A stretch of 64,000 bases of DNA from Gemmataceae bacterium (GCA_022616435.1 JAKEET010000011.1:27382-91381), one strand, 5' to 3'; numbered from the stretch's first letter, positions 24,727 through 33,696 are shown. A program made the numbers and translations. Notes: generated by a model from the sequence alone, not told the origin.

Positions 24727-26375
24727 GGCACGCCTCCTTCCTCGGGGTCTTCCTCGGTCGGCATGCCCGGCACGCCCTGCATGAACTGACCCGGATTGAA
24801 CTGGCCGCCAAATTGTCCGGGGCCAAATTGTCCAGGCCCAAACTGGCCCGGTCCAAACTGGCCCGGCCCACCCTTCTTCTTCGGCGCCGTGAAATGGGCC
24901 GTGTAGCGCTCGGGCGGCTGCCGGGCCACGTCGATCTTGATCTGGAATTCCAGGCTGCCGCTCACGTCCTTCACGTACGGCACCGTCACGCGCAGGTGCT
25001 TGTCGGCACGCAGCGTGTCGACGAACTGATGGACTAGCCCGTCCTGGCCGATCCTGGCGGTCCCCGAGATCAGCATCTGGGCTACGAAGTTCTCCTTGGC
25101 CGACCGCTTGGTGATCGGCTGCACCGCCAGCTCCTTGAGCCGGAAGCCGACCTTCTCCGGCATCCGGGCCGCGATATCGTAAATCTCGTCCAGCCACGAG
25201 ATGGTCGTCTCCTCCCACTGCTTGAGAGCGGCGATGTCGAGCCGGTCCTGGGCCAGCCGGGCGTACTCCGCGTCCAGCCGGGTCTTGTCCTCGGTCAGCG
25301 CGCGGATCCTGGCGTTGCGGCTGGACAGGACCTGGTTGCCGAACACGATGCCGCCGGACAGCAGCACCACGGCGGCCGCAACCCAGAAGATCTTGCGGCC
25401 CTTGTTCGGGTCGGTGGCGACGCGCGGCTGCTTGGGGGCGGCGAAGTTGATCGGCAAGGATTCTTCGCGCGCCCATTGGTGGGCGGCGCCGAGCGCCGCG
25501 GACAGCAAGCCGCGCTGTTCCGCCGGGACCGCTTCACGCTCCGACCAGGGTTCGAGGCGCTCCACCGGCAGGCCGAGGGATTCGGCCAGGCGCCGCTGCA
25601 GCTCCGGATCGGGCTTGCCGGTGACGAGCAAGGCCAGCGGCGGCTGCGCGATGCCGTTGCCGGCGACGAACACCGACAGGCTGCGCTTGACTTCGCCGGC
25701 CAGCCCCGCGCCGGCCGCCAGCGACCGCGTGAACAGCACCCGGCCGGCGGTCTGGATCGACAGCTCGGTCCAGCGCTCGCCGACCGCGAGGACCGCCAGC
25801 GTTTCGCCGGCCGCCATGCCCGCCGCCATCCTCGCCGACGGGCCGCTCGCCGCCTGGATGCCCTCCGCCTGCGACCGCGCCACGGCGCCCACCAGGGCGT
25901 GCGCCCGCGGCGTCAGGGCGAGCAGCTTGACCCCCAGGCCGCGGCACAGCGCCTGCCAGGCCAAGGCCGCGCCCTTGCGCAGCGCCACGGCCATCGCCTG
26001 ACGCTCGCCCGGCTGGTCGGGCGGCGTCAGCCGGGCATAGTCGATGACCACGTCCTCGGGCAGCTCGCTCAACTCCTTGGCCGCCTGAAAGCGGACCAGG
26101 GCCGGCTCGTCGGCCAGCGGCACCGCCGGATAGCGCAGCTCCTTGATGACCACGCGCTCGCGGCCGATGCACGCCACCACCGGCGCGGGGGCGATGCCCG
26201 CGTTCTTGAGGGCGTCGCGCAGCTTGCGGCCGAGCGCCTCGCCGTTGGCCACGCTCAGCTCCTCGCCGAGGGGCCAGGCCAGCGCTTTTTCCACGGTCAC
26301 GCCGCGGCGAGCGCCGTTCACGGCCACGATCTGCAGATGGTCGTGGCCCCAGTCGATTGCCAGCAAACGAGCCAA
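24723..26375 (-). CDS. PilM+PilN fusion, GspL-like platform protein
   Basis: About 550 residues. The first 300 have an actin-like PilM/GspL cytoplasmic fold: LLAIDWGHDHLQI at the start, VVACIGRERVVIKELRYP, and later TELSIQTAGRVLFTRSLAAG. One membrane span follows (residues about 330-352), then a coiled coil and a PilN-like domain with MPEKVGFRLKELAVQP and FVDTLRADKHLRVTV. Fusing the PilM and PilN parts is exactly what GspL is. The tail contains five GQFGPGQF-type repeats (24780-24870). The start is taken as TTG at 26375 because TGGAG lies 8 bases upstream and the PilM fold begins there; the longer frame runs through an ATCAACAATC-type repeat. This start is uncertain. Confidence 0.75.
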   Translation of the reverse strand: MARLLAIDWGHDHLQIVAVNGARRGVTVEKALAWPLGEELSVANGEALGRKLRDALKNAGIAPAPVVACIGRERVVIKELRYPAVPLADEPALVRFQAAKELSELPEDVVIDYARLTPPDQPGERQAMAVALRKGAALAWQALCRGLGVKLLALTPRAHALVGAVARSQAEGIQAASGPSARMAAGMAAGETLAVLAVGERWTELSIQTAGRVLFTRSLAAGAGLAGEVKRSLSVFVAGNGIAQPPLALLVTGKPDPELQRRLAESLGLPVERLEPWSEREAVPAEQRGLLSAALGAAHQWAREESLPINFAAPKQPRVATDPNKGRKIFWVAAAVVLLSGGIVFGNQVLSSRNARIRALTEDKTRLDAEYARLAQDRLDIAALKQWEETTISWLDEIYDIAARMPEKVGFRLKELAVQPITKRSAKENFVAQMLISGTARIGQDGLVHQFVDTLRADKHLRVTVPYVKDVSGSLEFQIKIDVARQPPERYTAHFTAPKKKGGPGQFGPGQFGPGQFGPGQFGGQFNPGQFMQGVPGMPTEEDPEEGGVP

Positions 26376-26446
26376 GGTTTTGCTCCATTTCGATTGTTGA
26401 TCGTCGATTGTCGGGCACGCGTCAATCAAGAATCGAACATCGACAA

Positions 26447-28078
26447 TCAAAAATCGCTGATCTTTCCGCCTCCCAATTCGGACACATCGCGCCACATCAT
26501 GATGCGCGGCCGGCCGGCGTTGGTGTCGATCACCGCTTCGATCCGGGCCGTGGGGCCGCCCCCCTCGAAGTAGCCGACCGACTGGATGCGGTACACCTGC
26601 GACTTCGTGGTGACGTATTTTTCAAGCTTCTTCAGGGTGGCCGTCGTCAGCTTCGCCTCGGTCAAGAGCCACGCCGGCGTCTGGTAGATCGAATCGGGCG
26701 GCTCGCCCGACGACAGCGACGGCCGCAGGGCCACGATGCTCTCGATCTCGGCGCTGGAGATTTCCGGAATGGCCGTCAGCACCTCGCGGCAGGCGGTGTT
26801 GACGTTGACGCGGGCGGGCAGGTCGATCTCCTGGAAGATGGTCGCGTACTCGAACAGCTTGGGCAAGAGCTCGCGGCGCTTGGTGGTCTCGTTGAGCGGA
26901 CTCTGGAACACCACGGTCGGCTCGTTCTTGCCCTTGCCCGCGATCGACACTTGCGAGTTCACCAGGTCGAACAGCGACGAGATCTTTTTCTCCGCCTTCT
27001 GTTCGAAATCCGGCGACCACGCCGCCAGGTTGCCGGCGATGGTGGCGGGGGTGCTGCTCTTGCCCTTGCCTTTCGTCTTCCCTTTCGTCTTGCCGCTCTT
27101 GCCGCCGGTCTTGCCGCTGGACTTGCCCGATTTCCCCGATTGCTTGCTGCTGGTCGACGGCCCGTACTGGCGATACATGATGATGTACTTGGTCATGTCC
27201 TCGCCGATCGCCGGCGCCAGCTTCTCGAAGAACAGGTTCAGGTCGGACTCGTTGACGTAGGTCAGGGCCTGGCCCTTGCTGTCGGTGTTCTGCTCGCGGC
27301 TGTACACGGTCAGGTAGGCCGCCAGGCCGCGGCTGAAGCCCTCGGTGTCGCTGACCTCGTCCGGGTCCTGGATGCCGTTGCCGTTGAGGTCGTTGCCGTA
27401 CAGCACCCCCCGCGTGATGCCCTTGACGTACAGCAATTCGCCGATCGAGTCGAGCGGGCCGTTCTTGCACAGGTACGGCTCCGCGTCGCCGGAGTAGAAA
27501 TCGCTTTCGGCGCCGTTCTGGCGCGGCTCGCTGTCGGCGTCGAGCCAGTCGACGATGCAGGCGGCGATTTCATCGGTGACGTTGGGCAGCTTCAACAGCG
27601 CGTCGTACAGCACCTGGCCTTTCGGATCGAGCTTCATCAAGGCGTTGGGATTGATCTTGCCGGATTCGTCGATGACGCCGGCCCGAACCGTGGTGTTCAA
27701 CGAATCGTCCGGCTCGCCCGGGGCGACAATCCGGAAGCCGCCCGGCTTGGGTTCGCCGACGAACGCCTTGTGAAATATCTCGGGATTGTCCCAGATGCTG
27801 CCGTTGATCGCCGCCAGGTTGTCGGCATTGCTGATGACCGCGGCGGCGTAATGGATGCCGGAGTCGGCAAAGGCGCGGGCCTGCTGGGTGCGCTGGGCGT
27901 TGACCACCCCCTTGTACTCGGCCACCATCAGGTCGCTGTACTGGTAGGCCGCCAGCGACAACAGCACGATGACCACGAGCACCGCGAGCAGCACGATGCC
28001 GCGCCGCGGTTGACCTCGAACCAAGACTTCCGAAGTCGCGAAGACTTCGGAAGTCTTCTGGATGCGATGCAACATCAT
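26447..28078 (-). CDS. gspK: Type II secretion minor pseudopilin GspK
   Basis: The 543-residue protein has a prepilin-like segment RRGIVLLAVLVVIVLLSLAAYQ followed by the GspK-type KGVVNAQRTQQARAFADSGIHYAAAVI. Further on, IVDWLDADSEPRQNGAES and YLCKNGPLDSIGELLYVKGIT match the calcium-binding T2SSK domain. Residues about 350-375 are an odd Lys/Gly/Ser-rich stretch (GKSGKSSGKTGGKSGKTKGK). GspK caps the pseudopilus with GspI and GspJ, which lie directly upstream with overlapping stop and start. The leader before the cleavage site is 27 residues long, far longer than usual, because a 35-base palindrome (28023-28057) lies within it and codes for KTSEVFATSEVL. Confidence 0.85.
   Translation of the reverse strand: MMLHRIQKTSEVFATSEVLVRGQPRRGIVLLAVLVVIVLLSLAAYQYSDLMVAEYKGVVNAQRTQQARAFADSGIHYAAAVISNADNLAAINGSIWDNPEIFHKAFVGEPKPGGFRIVAPGEPDDSLNTTVRAGVIDESGKINPNALMKLDPKGQVLYDALLKLPNVTDEIAACIVDWLDADSEPRQNGAESDFYSGDAEPYLCKNGPLDSIGELLYVKGITRGVLYGNDLNGNGIQDPDEVSDTEGFSRGLAAYLTVYSREQNTDSKGQALTYVNESDLNLFFEKLAPAIGEDMTKYIIMYRQYGPSTSSKQSGKSGKSSGKTGGKSGKTKGKTKGKGKSSTPATIAGNLAAWSPDFEQKAEKKISSLFDLVNSQVSIAGKGKNEPTVVFQSPLNETTKRRELLPKLFEYATIFQEIDLPARVNVNTACREVLTAIPEISSAEIESIVALRPSLSSGEPPDSIYQTPAWLLTEAKLTTATLKKLEKYVTTKSQVYRIQSVGYFEGGGPTARIEAVIDTNAGRPRIMMWRDVSELGGGKISDF
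28023..28057. repeat. Palindrome inside the gspK leader
   Basis: Perfect 15-base arms (28023-28037 and 28043-28057) with a five-base loop. It is translated in frame as part of the prepilin leader of gspK. Confidence 0.8.
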
Positions 28079-28884
28079 GGCGTCATCGAGCTCCCATAAT
28101 TGTTGCCGGTCGGCACGTTGATCACGTGGCGGTAGGTGCGCGGCTCGGCGGGCTCCGTTTCATCGAGCCGGCCGCGGAATCTCATTTCGAGGACGATCTC
28201 GATGGCGGCGGGCGGGCCGATCGGCGTTTCGCCGTCGGCGCCGGGGGTCGAGCTATCCCAATCCGCCACCCAGGCGGCGCCGTCCCAGAACTGCAGCGTC
28301 AGCGCCTTCACTTCGGGGATGTACTTGACCGGCTCGTCGGACTCCGTGCTTTCCGCGTCATTGGCGGTGATGCGCTTCACTTCCTGGTAGGCGAGGCCCT
28401 TGCTCTCGTCGATCCAGTAGATCATCCGGCGCAGGTCGCTGACCTTGGGCAACGTGGTGTCCTCGAGCCGGCGCGTATCCGGGGCGAGCACCTCGCTGGG
28501 CACTCGACTGATGGACAGGATGAGCTGGCTGCCGTCGTAGCGGATGCCGTGGTTGAACACGATCGGGCCGCTCGTTGCCGCCGGCGCCGTGTCGGCGCTG
28601 GCGGAATCGGCGTCGGTAGTCGTGCTTGTCGCGCTGGACCCGCTCGGGACCTGCTTGGGGTCGTACGGCCCCAAGCTGCCGCCCACGTCCCTGGCGATGC
28701 GGGCCAGGATCGACCGGACCAGCGTGGCCTCTTCCACCGAATCGCGGCCGGCCTGGGTTTGCGCGAGCTGCGTCCCCATCATCGTGTACAGCGCCCACAT
28801 CAGCACCAGGCCGACGGCCAGGGCCAGGATCATCTCCAGCAGCGTGAAGCCGTTTCGCGATGGCTTCTGGCAACGGAAGGTCAT
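28075..28884 (-). CDS. gspJ: Type II secretion minor pseudopilin GspJ
   Basis: The 269-residue protein starts MTFRCQKPSRNGFTLLEMILALAVGLVLMW, a short basic leader and the G/FTLLE cleavage site of prepilin peptidase at residues 12-13. The helix continues with DSVEEATLVRSILARIARDVG, typical of GspJ. The body has acidic and Thr-rich loops. The start overlaps the gspI stop, and the stop overlaps the gspK start, so the pseudopilin block is tightly coupled. Length is slightly above the usual 200-230 residues. The identification as GspJ rather than another minor pseudopilin rests on operon order H-I-J-K and on the helix after the cleavage site. Confidence 0.8.
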   Translation of the reverse strand: MTFRCQKPSRNGFTLLEMILALAVGLVLMWALYTMMGTQLAQTQAGRDSVEEATLVRSILARIARDVGGSLGPYDPKQVPSGSSATSTTTDADSASADTAPAATSGPIVFNHGIRYDGSQLILSISRVPSEVLAPDTRRLEDTTLPKVSDLRRMIYWIDESKGLAYQEVKRITANDAESTESDEPVKYIPEVKALTLQFWDGAAWVADWDSSTPGADGETPIGPPAAIEIVLEMRFRGRLDETEPAEPRTYRHVINVPTGNNYGSSMTP

Positions 28885-29375
28885 GGCGTGGTCCCTCCGC
28901 TGGGCGTCGTGCCGCTCGCCGACGCGTTGAGCCGGTCAAAGGTGTTGCCGCGCACTGCCGGGTCGAGGATCAGCTGGTTCAGGGCGACCTCGATGACCCG
29001 GCCGTCGGCGCGTTCGCGCTTCACGGACACCTTCACCTCCTTGATGCCGGTCATGTCGCCGTCGTTGACGTCGATCGAGTATTGATACGCCGACGCTTCC
29101 TTCTCCTTGAACGGCGTCCAATCGACGGCGTTGAGCGATTCGCTGCCGATCTTCAGCTCTTCGAGCTTGCTCTGGCACAGCATGGACGCCCGGGCGTGGT
29201 ACTGCACGTCGATGGCCCGGTCGCTCCCCATCTGCACCAGCGAGAAGATGGCGACGCTGGAGAACAGCAGGATCGCCATGGCGATGACGACTTCGAGCAG
29301 GGTGATGCCGGGGCGCTGCTCCCCTCTCCACCGCCGCGGGGGAGAGGGGTTGGAGGGGTGCGTGCGAAGCTTCAT
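28881..29375 (-). CDS. gspI: Type II secretion minor pseudopilin GspI
   Basis: 164 residues. The cleavage region RPGITLLEVVIAMAILLFSSVAIFSLVQ (from residue about 22) matches GspI, followed by ARASMLCQSKLEELKIG, the conserved A-x-x-x-A/C-x-x-K-L-E-E of GspI/V pseudopilins. The leader is unusual: MKLRTHPSNPSPPRRWRGEQ comes before the cleavage site instead of a few basic residues. The extra residues come from a CCCCTCTCC/GGAGAGGGG palindrome at 29321-29349. The start overlaps the gspH stop (ATGA). Confidence 0.8.
   Translation of the reverse strand: MKLRTHPSNPSPPRRWRGEQRPGITLLEVVIAMAILLFSSVAIFSLVQMGSDRAIDVQYHARASMLCQSKLEELKIGSESLNAVDWTPFKEKEASAYQYSIDVNDGDMTGIKEVKVSVKRERADGRVIEVALNQLILDPAVRGNTFDRLNASASGTTPSGGTTP
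29321..29349. repeat. Palindrome inside the gspI leader
   Basis: Nine-base arms CCCCTCTCC (29321-29329) and GGAGAGGGG (29341-29349). They lie within the coding region and lengthen the GspI leader peptide. Confidence 0.7.
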
Positions 29376-29929
29376 GGCGGAACCTCCCCGTTGTTCTTGG
29401 AGGGTTCGATGGCCGTGACGGCGCCCGTCAGCCCGCGCAGCCGCAAGCCCAGGGCCCGCTGCCCGGCCTTGCCGAAGTATACCTCGGCGTCGTCGCGGGC
29501 GATGCCGTCGGCCAGGTAGACCGCGATCGTCAAGCCCCATTCCGGTCCCGGCGCGGGCGCCAGCTCGGTCCCGGCGAAGGCCGCTTCCGAAGTCGTGAAC
29601 AGCACGCCTTCGGGCAACTCGCCTTCGATGATCAGCGGCGTGTCTTCAGGATCCTGATCCTGATGGCTGGCGCCGCCCCAGTAGGCGTCGTCGTCGGGGG
29701 CGACGCGGAACTTGCCGGTGTTCTCGGTGACGGCGAAGCGATAGGGCCGGCCTTCTTCCAGGGCGCGGGCCCGCATCTCGGCCCACTGGGTGCGGACCAT
29801 GTCGCGGGCGGCACTCACCTTGTTGCTGGCCAAAAGCGCATCGATGGCGGGCATGCTCAGGGTGGCGACGATGACGATCACCGCGAGCACGAGCACGAGC
29901 TCAAGCAATGTGTAACCATGGCGTCGCAT
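29372..29929 (-). CDS. gspH: Type II secretion pseudopilin GspH
   Basis: 185 residues from the ATG at 29929 (GCGAGG upstream; a GTG at 29947 is also possible). The sequence MRRHGYTLLELVLVLAVIVIVATLSMPAIDALL has the prepilin cleavage site at G5/Y6 with Glu at +5. It is followed by SAARDMVRTQWAEMRARALEEGRPYRF, the GspH-type helix end and first strand. The body fits the GspH (PF12019) beta-rich domain. It lies between gspG and gspI, ending four bases into gspI. Confidence 0.8.
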   Translation of the reverse strand: MRRHGYTLLELVLVLAVIVIVATLSMPAIDALLASNKVSAARDMVRTQWAEMRARALEEGRPYRFAVTENTGKFRVAPDDDAYWGGASHQDQDPEDTPLIIEGELPEGVLFTTSEAAFAGTELAPAPGPEWGLTIAVYLADGIARDDAEVYFGKAGQRALGLRLRGLTGAVTAIEPSKNNGEVPP

Positions 29930-29983
29930 GGCAAAGGCCTCGCTCACGCGCCCGGGCTGCGGCGGGCGCGCAGCGCTCCAACG

Positions 29984-30424
29984 TCATTTCTTGGTGTCGG
30001 ACCAGTTGCCGACCATTCGGCCGTCGGGGGTCGTCGTGAATACATCGGGGATAGCGATGACCGAGCCGTACTCGATGTTTTTCTGCCCGTTCTGGTCGTA
30101 CTGGTACTGCTTGCCCCACGGATCGATGATCTCGTTTTGATTGGTCAGGTACGGTCCCTTCCCCAGTTCGCTTTTCTGAAGCAACAATGTCAGATCCGTC
30201 GGCCATTCGCCGTGATCGATGTAGTAGGTGTCGACCGCCTTGCTGATGGTGCGGGCCTTGACCTTGGCTTCGGACACCTTGGCTTCGTTGTACTGGCCGA
30301 TGACGTAATACCCGCCGAGGCTGGCGAGGATGACGATGATCGCCACCACGATGAGCATTTCCATCAACGTGAAGGCCGGCCGGGTCCGGCGGACAATGTC
30401 GATCCGGTTCATGCGAACGATCAT
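29984..30424 (-). CDS. gspG: Type II secretion major pseudopilin GspG
   Basis: 146 residues starting at the ATG with AGAGGA upstream. After a 17-residue basic leader comes AFTLMEMLIVVAIIVILASLGGYYVIGQYNEAKVSEAKVKARTISKAVDTYYIDHGEWP. This matches the major pseudopilin helix, with Glu at +5 and the conserved K-A-x-x-x-I-x-x-I-x-x-A-x-x-x-Y pattern. The later DPWGKQYQYDQNG is the GspG-specific D-P-W-G-x-x-Y motif that precedes the calcium site. It would polymerise into the pseudopilus that pushes substrates through the secretin. Confidence 0.9.
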   Translation of the reverse strand: MIVRMNRIDIVRRTRPAFTLMEMLIVVAIIVILASLGGYYVIGQYNEAKVSEAKVKARTISKAVDTYYIDHGEWPTDLTLLLQKSELGKGPYLTNQNEIIDPWGKQYQYDQNGQKNIEYGSVIAIPDVFTTTPDGRMVGNWSDTKK

Positions 30425-30551
30425 GGCACTGGTCCTCTGCAAGTTGGCATGATCCCATCACAAGGATAACAGACATCCTCGTTAAGGAACCATGAGACTT
30501 TTTAATGAATTTTCCGGCCGCGTTTGGCCCGGTTTTGTATTGCCCCGTTTA

Positions 30552-30663
30552 GCCCCGGTTCGCAGAACCGGGGCGGACTCCATCCCATGCGTGACATTCA
30601 TCCATTGCCGCCCGGATTCATCCATTGCCGCCGTCTGCCCGCCCCGGTTCTTCGAACCGGGGC
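30552..30663. repeat. Inverted pair of GCCCCGGTTC...GAACCGGGGC palindromes
   Basis: Two copies of a 23-base palindromic unit (30552-30574 and 30641-30663) lie head to head between gspF and gspG. Each has 10-base arms gccccggttc/gaaccggggc. A direct repeat of attcatccattgccgcc (two copies between 30596 and 30635) lies between them. A related unit ends the pxpC-like gene at 44591-44615. Confidence 0.8.
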
Positions 30664-30677
30664 TAAACGTTGGCGCG

Positions 30678-31892
30678 TCATTGCACGGTCGTCGACATCT
30701 TGAACACCGGCAGCAGCAGGCCGGCCACCACCACCAGCGTCAACAGCGCCATCACCAGCAGCATCACCGGCTCCAGCAGCCGCACGAACAATTCGAGCTG
30801 CCGGGTGGTGCGCTTCTCCAGGGCGTCGGCGATGTTGATCAGCACCTTTTCCAGGTTGTTGCTTTCCTCGCCGACCGCGACCATCTCGACCACGTCGCGC
30901 GGGAAATGCCGGCAGGCGCCCAGCGGCTCGGCCAGGGTGTTGCCCGCGGTCACGTTCTCGGCCGCTTGCTCGATGGCGTCGGTGAGGACCTTGTTGCCGG
31001 TGGAGTCCTTGGCGATCTTCAGGGCCTGCAAGATCGGGATGCCGTTGTGCAACAGCGTCCCCAGGATGCGCGTGAACCGCGACAGGGCGAAGCTGCGATA
31101 GATGGTGCCGACCGACGGCAGCCGCAGCCGCCAGCCGTCCACCACGCGTCGCCCCGCTTCGGAGCGGGCCCAGTTGCGGAACAGGATGTAGCCGAGGACC
31201 ACGCCGGCCAGCACCCACAGGCCGTGGCGCTGCATCAGGTGGCTGACGGCGATGAGGATCTCGGTCAGCCACGGCAGCTCGCCGCGCTCCTGGAGCTTCT
31301 TGAAGATCGGCTCGAACTTCGGAACGAAGAAGATCACCAGGATCTGCAAGACCAGGAAGCCGACCACGGCCAGGAACACCGGGTAAGCGAGGGCGCCGAT
31401 CACCTTCGCCTTCAAGTCTTCCTGATGCTCGGTGAAGTCGGCGATGCGCTCGAGCACGTCTTCGAGGAAGCCGCCTTCCTGCCCGGCGCGGACCATGCTC
31501 ACCGACAGCTCGTTGAACGCCAGCGGGTGCAGCGCCATGGCGTCGGCCAGGCTCATGCCGTCGGCGACCTTGATGTGGATCTCGCGGAGCACCTCGGTCA
31601 GGGCCGGCTGCGAGCCCTGTCGCTGGAGGATCTCCATGCTGCGCAAGAGCGGCACCCCCGCGCGGAGCAGGTCGGCGAGTTGCGAGAAGAACGTCGCGAT
31701 GTGCCGGGCCTTGACGCGCCGCCCGCCCCCGCCCAGGCTCGTCGCCGACGCCTTCTTGGCCAGCTCGATGCGCAGCGGGAACAGCCCGCGGGCGTCGAGC
31801 ATCGTCATGACCTCGCGCTCGCTGGTCGCGGTCAAGGTCCCGTTGTTGCGGGAACCGGCCGCCGTCATTGCTTCGAAGCTGAATTCCGGCAC
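30678..31892 (-). CDS. gspF: Type II secretion inner-membrane protein GspF
   Basis: The 404-residue protein, the normal GspF length, starts at a GTG (31892). The usual GspF opening x-P-x-F-x-Y/F-x-A-x-x-x-x-G appears there as PEFSFEAMTAAG. Two T2SSF domains are clear: the first has FFSQLADLLRAGVPLLRSMEIL and ALHPLAFNELSVSMVRAGQEGGFLEDVL. The second has RFTRILGTLLHNGIPILQALKIA and FPRDVVEMVAVGEESNNLEKVL. Membrane spans lie near residues 170-190 and 215-240 and at the C-terminus (LLEPVMLLVMALLTLVVVAGLLL). The longer open frame upstream runs through a palindromic repeat (31914-31960) and is unlikely to be the real N-terminus. Confidence 0.9.
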   Translation of the reverse strand: MPEFSFEAMTAAGSRNNGTLTATSEREVMTMLDARGLFPLRIELAKKASATSLGGGGRRVKARHIATFFSQLADLLRAGVPLLRSMEILQRQGSQPALTEVLREIHIKVADGMSLADAMALHPLAFNELSVSMVRAGQEGGFLEDVLERIADFTEHQEDLKAKVIGALAYPVFLAVVGFLVLQILVIFFVPKFEPIFKKLQERGELPWLTEILIAVSHLMQRHGLWVLAGVVLGYILFRNWARSEAGRRVVDGWRLRLPSVGTIYRSFALSRFTRILGTLLHNGIPILQALKIAKDSTGNKVLTDAIEQAAENVTAGNTLAEPLGACRHFPRDVVEMVAVGEESNNLEKVLINIADALEKRTTRQLELFVRLLEPVMLLVMALLTLVVVAGLLLPVFKMSTTVQ

Positions 31893-31903
31893 GATCCTGT
31901 CCT

Positions 31904-31960
31904 GTGGCTTGCCGTTTCGCGCTCGCAGCGCCGACGCGAGGGCTGCTGCGAGCGCGAAAC
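31904..31960. repeat. TGTGGCTTGCCGTTT-type palindromic element, copy 1
   Basis: Perfect 16-base arms (31914-31929 and 31945-31960), beginning with TGTGGCTTGCCGTTT. The element lies between gspE and gspF. The same family recurs at 36644-36719 and 37607-37681. Confidence 0.8.
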
Positions 31961-31992
31961 GGTAAACAATCAAACCGCGAAACGGTTAACAA

Positions 31993-33696
31993 TCAACTTA
32001 GATCGGCGGCGGTGACGCGGGCCACTTCTTCAATCGTCGTTTCGCCGCGCAGCACCTTCCGCCAGCCATCCTGCCGCAGCGTGATCATCCCCGCCTTCAA
32101 AGCCTCGTTGCGGATCACGTGGGCGTTGGTCCGCTGCATCACCAGCTCCTTGATGCGGTCGCCCGTCACCATCAGCTCGAAAATCCCGCTCCGGCCGCGA
32201 TAGCCGGTCTGATGGCACTTGCGGCAGCCGGCGCCTTTCCACAGCGTCTTCGGAAAGCTCTTGTCGGCAACGCCCGGGAAATCGCAGGGGATGTCGCCGT
32301 GGTGCGGCTCGTACTCCACCTTGCATTCCGAGCAGATGTTCCGCACCAGCCGCTGGGCCATCACCCCCTCGATGGTGCTCGACACCAAAAACGGCTCCAC
32401 CCCCATATCCACTAGACGAGTGAACGCGCTCGGCGCATCATTCGTGTGCAGCGTGCTGAACACGAGGTGGCCGGTGAGCGACGCCTGGATGGCGTTCTCG
32501 GCCGTCTCCAGGTCGCGGATTTCGCCGATCAGGATCACGTCCGGGTCGTGGCGCAGGATGCTGCGCAACGACGCCCCGAACGTCAGGCCGATCTTCGGGT
32601 GCACCTGGATCTGGCTGATGTGCTGCTGCTGATACTCGACGGGATCCTCGACGGTGATGATCTTCAGATCGTCGCTCTTGATCTCGTTGAGCGCGCTGTA
32701 CAAGGTCGTGCTCTTGCCGGAACCGGTCGGCCCGGTGACCAGGACGATGCCGTGCGGCCGGTCGATGATCTTGCGGAAGTTGCCGTAGGTGTCGTCCAGC
32801 ATGCCGACGTTGGCGAGGTTGAAGACCATGCGCGTCTTGTCCAGCAAGCGCATGACGATGCCTTCGCCGTGGATCATCGGGATGATCGACACGCGGACGT
32901 CGATCTCCTTGTTATTGACGCGCATCTTGATGCGGCCGTCCTGCGGCAGCCGTTTCTCGGCGATGTTGAGCCGGGCCATGATCTTGATGCGGCTGATGAT
33001 GGCGGCCTGGAAGCGGTTGATCTCCGGCGGCAGCACTTGCGTCTGCAGGATGCCGTCGATGCGGTAGCGGATGCGGAGGGTGTGCTCTTCGGGCTCGACG
33101 TGGATGTCGCTGGCCCGCTCGTTGGCGGCCTCGACCAGGATTTCATTGACGAGCTTGACGACCGACGCTTCCTGGGCCTGCTTGGCGATCTCGCTGTCGT
33201 CGGTCTCGATCTCTTCGAGCAGCTCGACCTGTTCCTTGGCGCGGTCGGCCATCATGGCGGTGACGGTTTCGCCGCCGACGCCGAAGTGGGTCTTGATGAG
33301 CCGGGAGATTTCGCGCGGGCTGGCGAGCACCGGCTGCACGTGCAGGCCGGTCAGCGTTTGCAGCTCGTCGAGGGCGTAGACGTCGAAGGGATCGGCGGTG
33401 GCGACGGTGAGCGTGCCGTTCTCGCGGGACAGAGGCATCAGGCTGCGGCGATGGACCAGCTTGTTCGGCATCGACTTGAGCATGTCGGGCTCGACGCGGA
33501 TCTTGGTCAGGTCGACCAGGTCCATGCCGAACTGCTCCGCCAGCATCGCCAGCAGCTCTTCCTCCTTGGCGAGGCCCTGGTCGAGGACGAGGAGGTGCAG
33601 GGGCCGCTGCGGTTGGTTCCTGGCGGCGGTCTGCAGCGCGGGGACGTCCTCGTTCCGCACCAGGCCTTTGTGCACAAGCAGTTGGAGCACGTTCAT
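31993..33696 (-). CDS. gspE: Type II secretion ATPase GspE
   Basis: The 567-residue protein starts at the ATG at 33696; the longer frame contains no plausible N-terminus. An N1E-like domain (LVLDQGLAKEEELLAMLAEQFG, residues 37-58) is followed by the ATPase core. This has Walker A GPTGSGKSTT (near residue 318), Asp box TVEDPVEYQ, Walker B DVILIGEIRDLETA and His box GHLVFSTLHTNDA. A C-M metal-binding insert follows with the tetracysteine set NICSEC...CRKCHQTGY. It drives pseudopilus assembly together with GspF and the GspL-like protein. It is the first gene of the minus-strand operon, with a TATAAT 160 bases upstream. Confidence 0.95.
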   Translation of the reverse strand: MNVLQLLVHKGLVRNEDVPALQTAARNQPQRPLHLLVLDQGLAKEEELLAMLAEQFGMDLVDLTKIRVEPDMLKSMPNKLVHRRSLMPLSRENGTLTVATADPFDVYALDELQTLTGLHVQPVLASPREISRLIKTHFGVGGETVTAMMADRAKEQVELLEEIETDDSEIAKQAQEASVVKLVNEILVEAANERASDIHVEPEEHTLRIRYRIDGILQTQVLPPEINRFQAAIISRIKIMARLNIAEKRLPQDGRIKMRVNNKEIDVRVSIIPMIHGEGIVMRLLDKTRMVFNLANVGMLDDTYGNFRKIIDRPHGIVLVTGPTGSGKSTTLYSALNEIKSDDLKIITVEDPVEYQQQHISQIQVHPKIGLTFGASLRSILRHDPDVILIGEIRDLETAENAIQASLTGHLVFSTLHTNDAPSAFTRLVDMGVEPFLVSSTIEGVMAQRLVRNICSECKVEYEPHHGDIPCDFPGVADKSFPKTLWKGAGCRKCHQTGYRGRSGIFELMVTGDRIKELVMQRTNAHVIRNEALKAGMITLRQDGWRKVLRGETTIEEVARVTAADLS

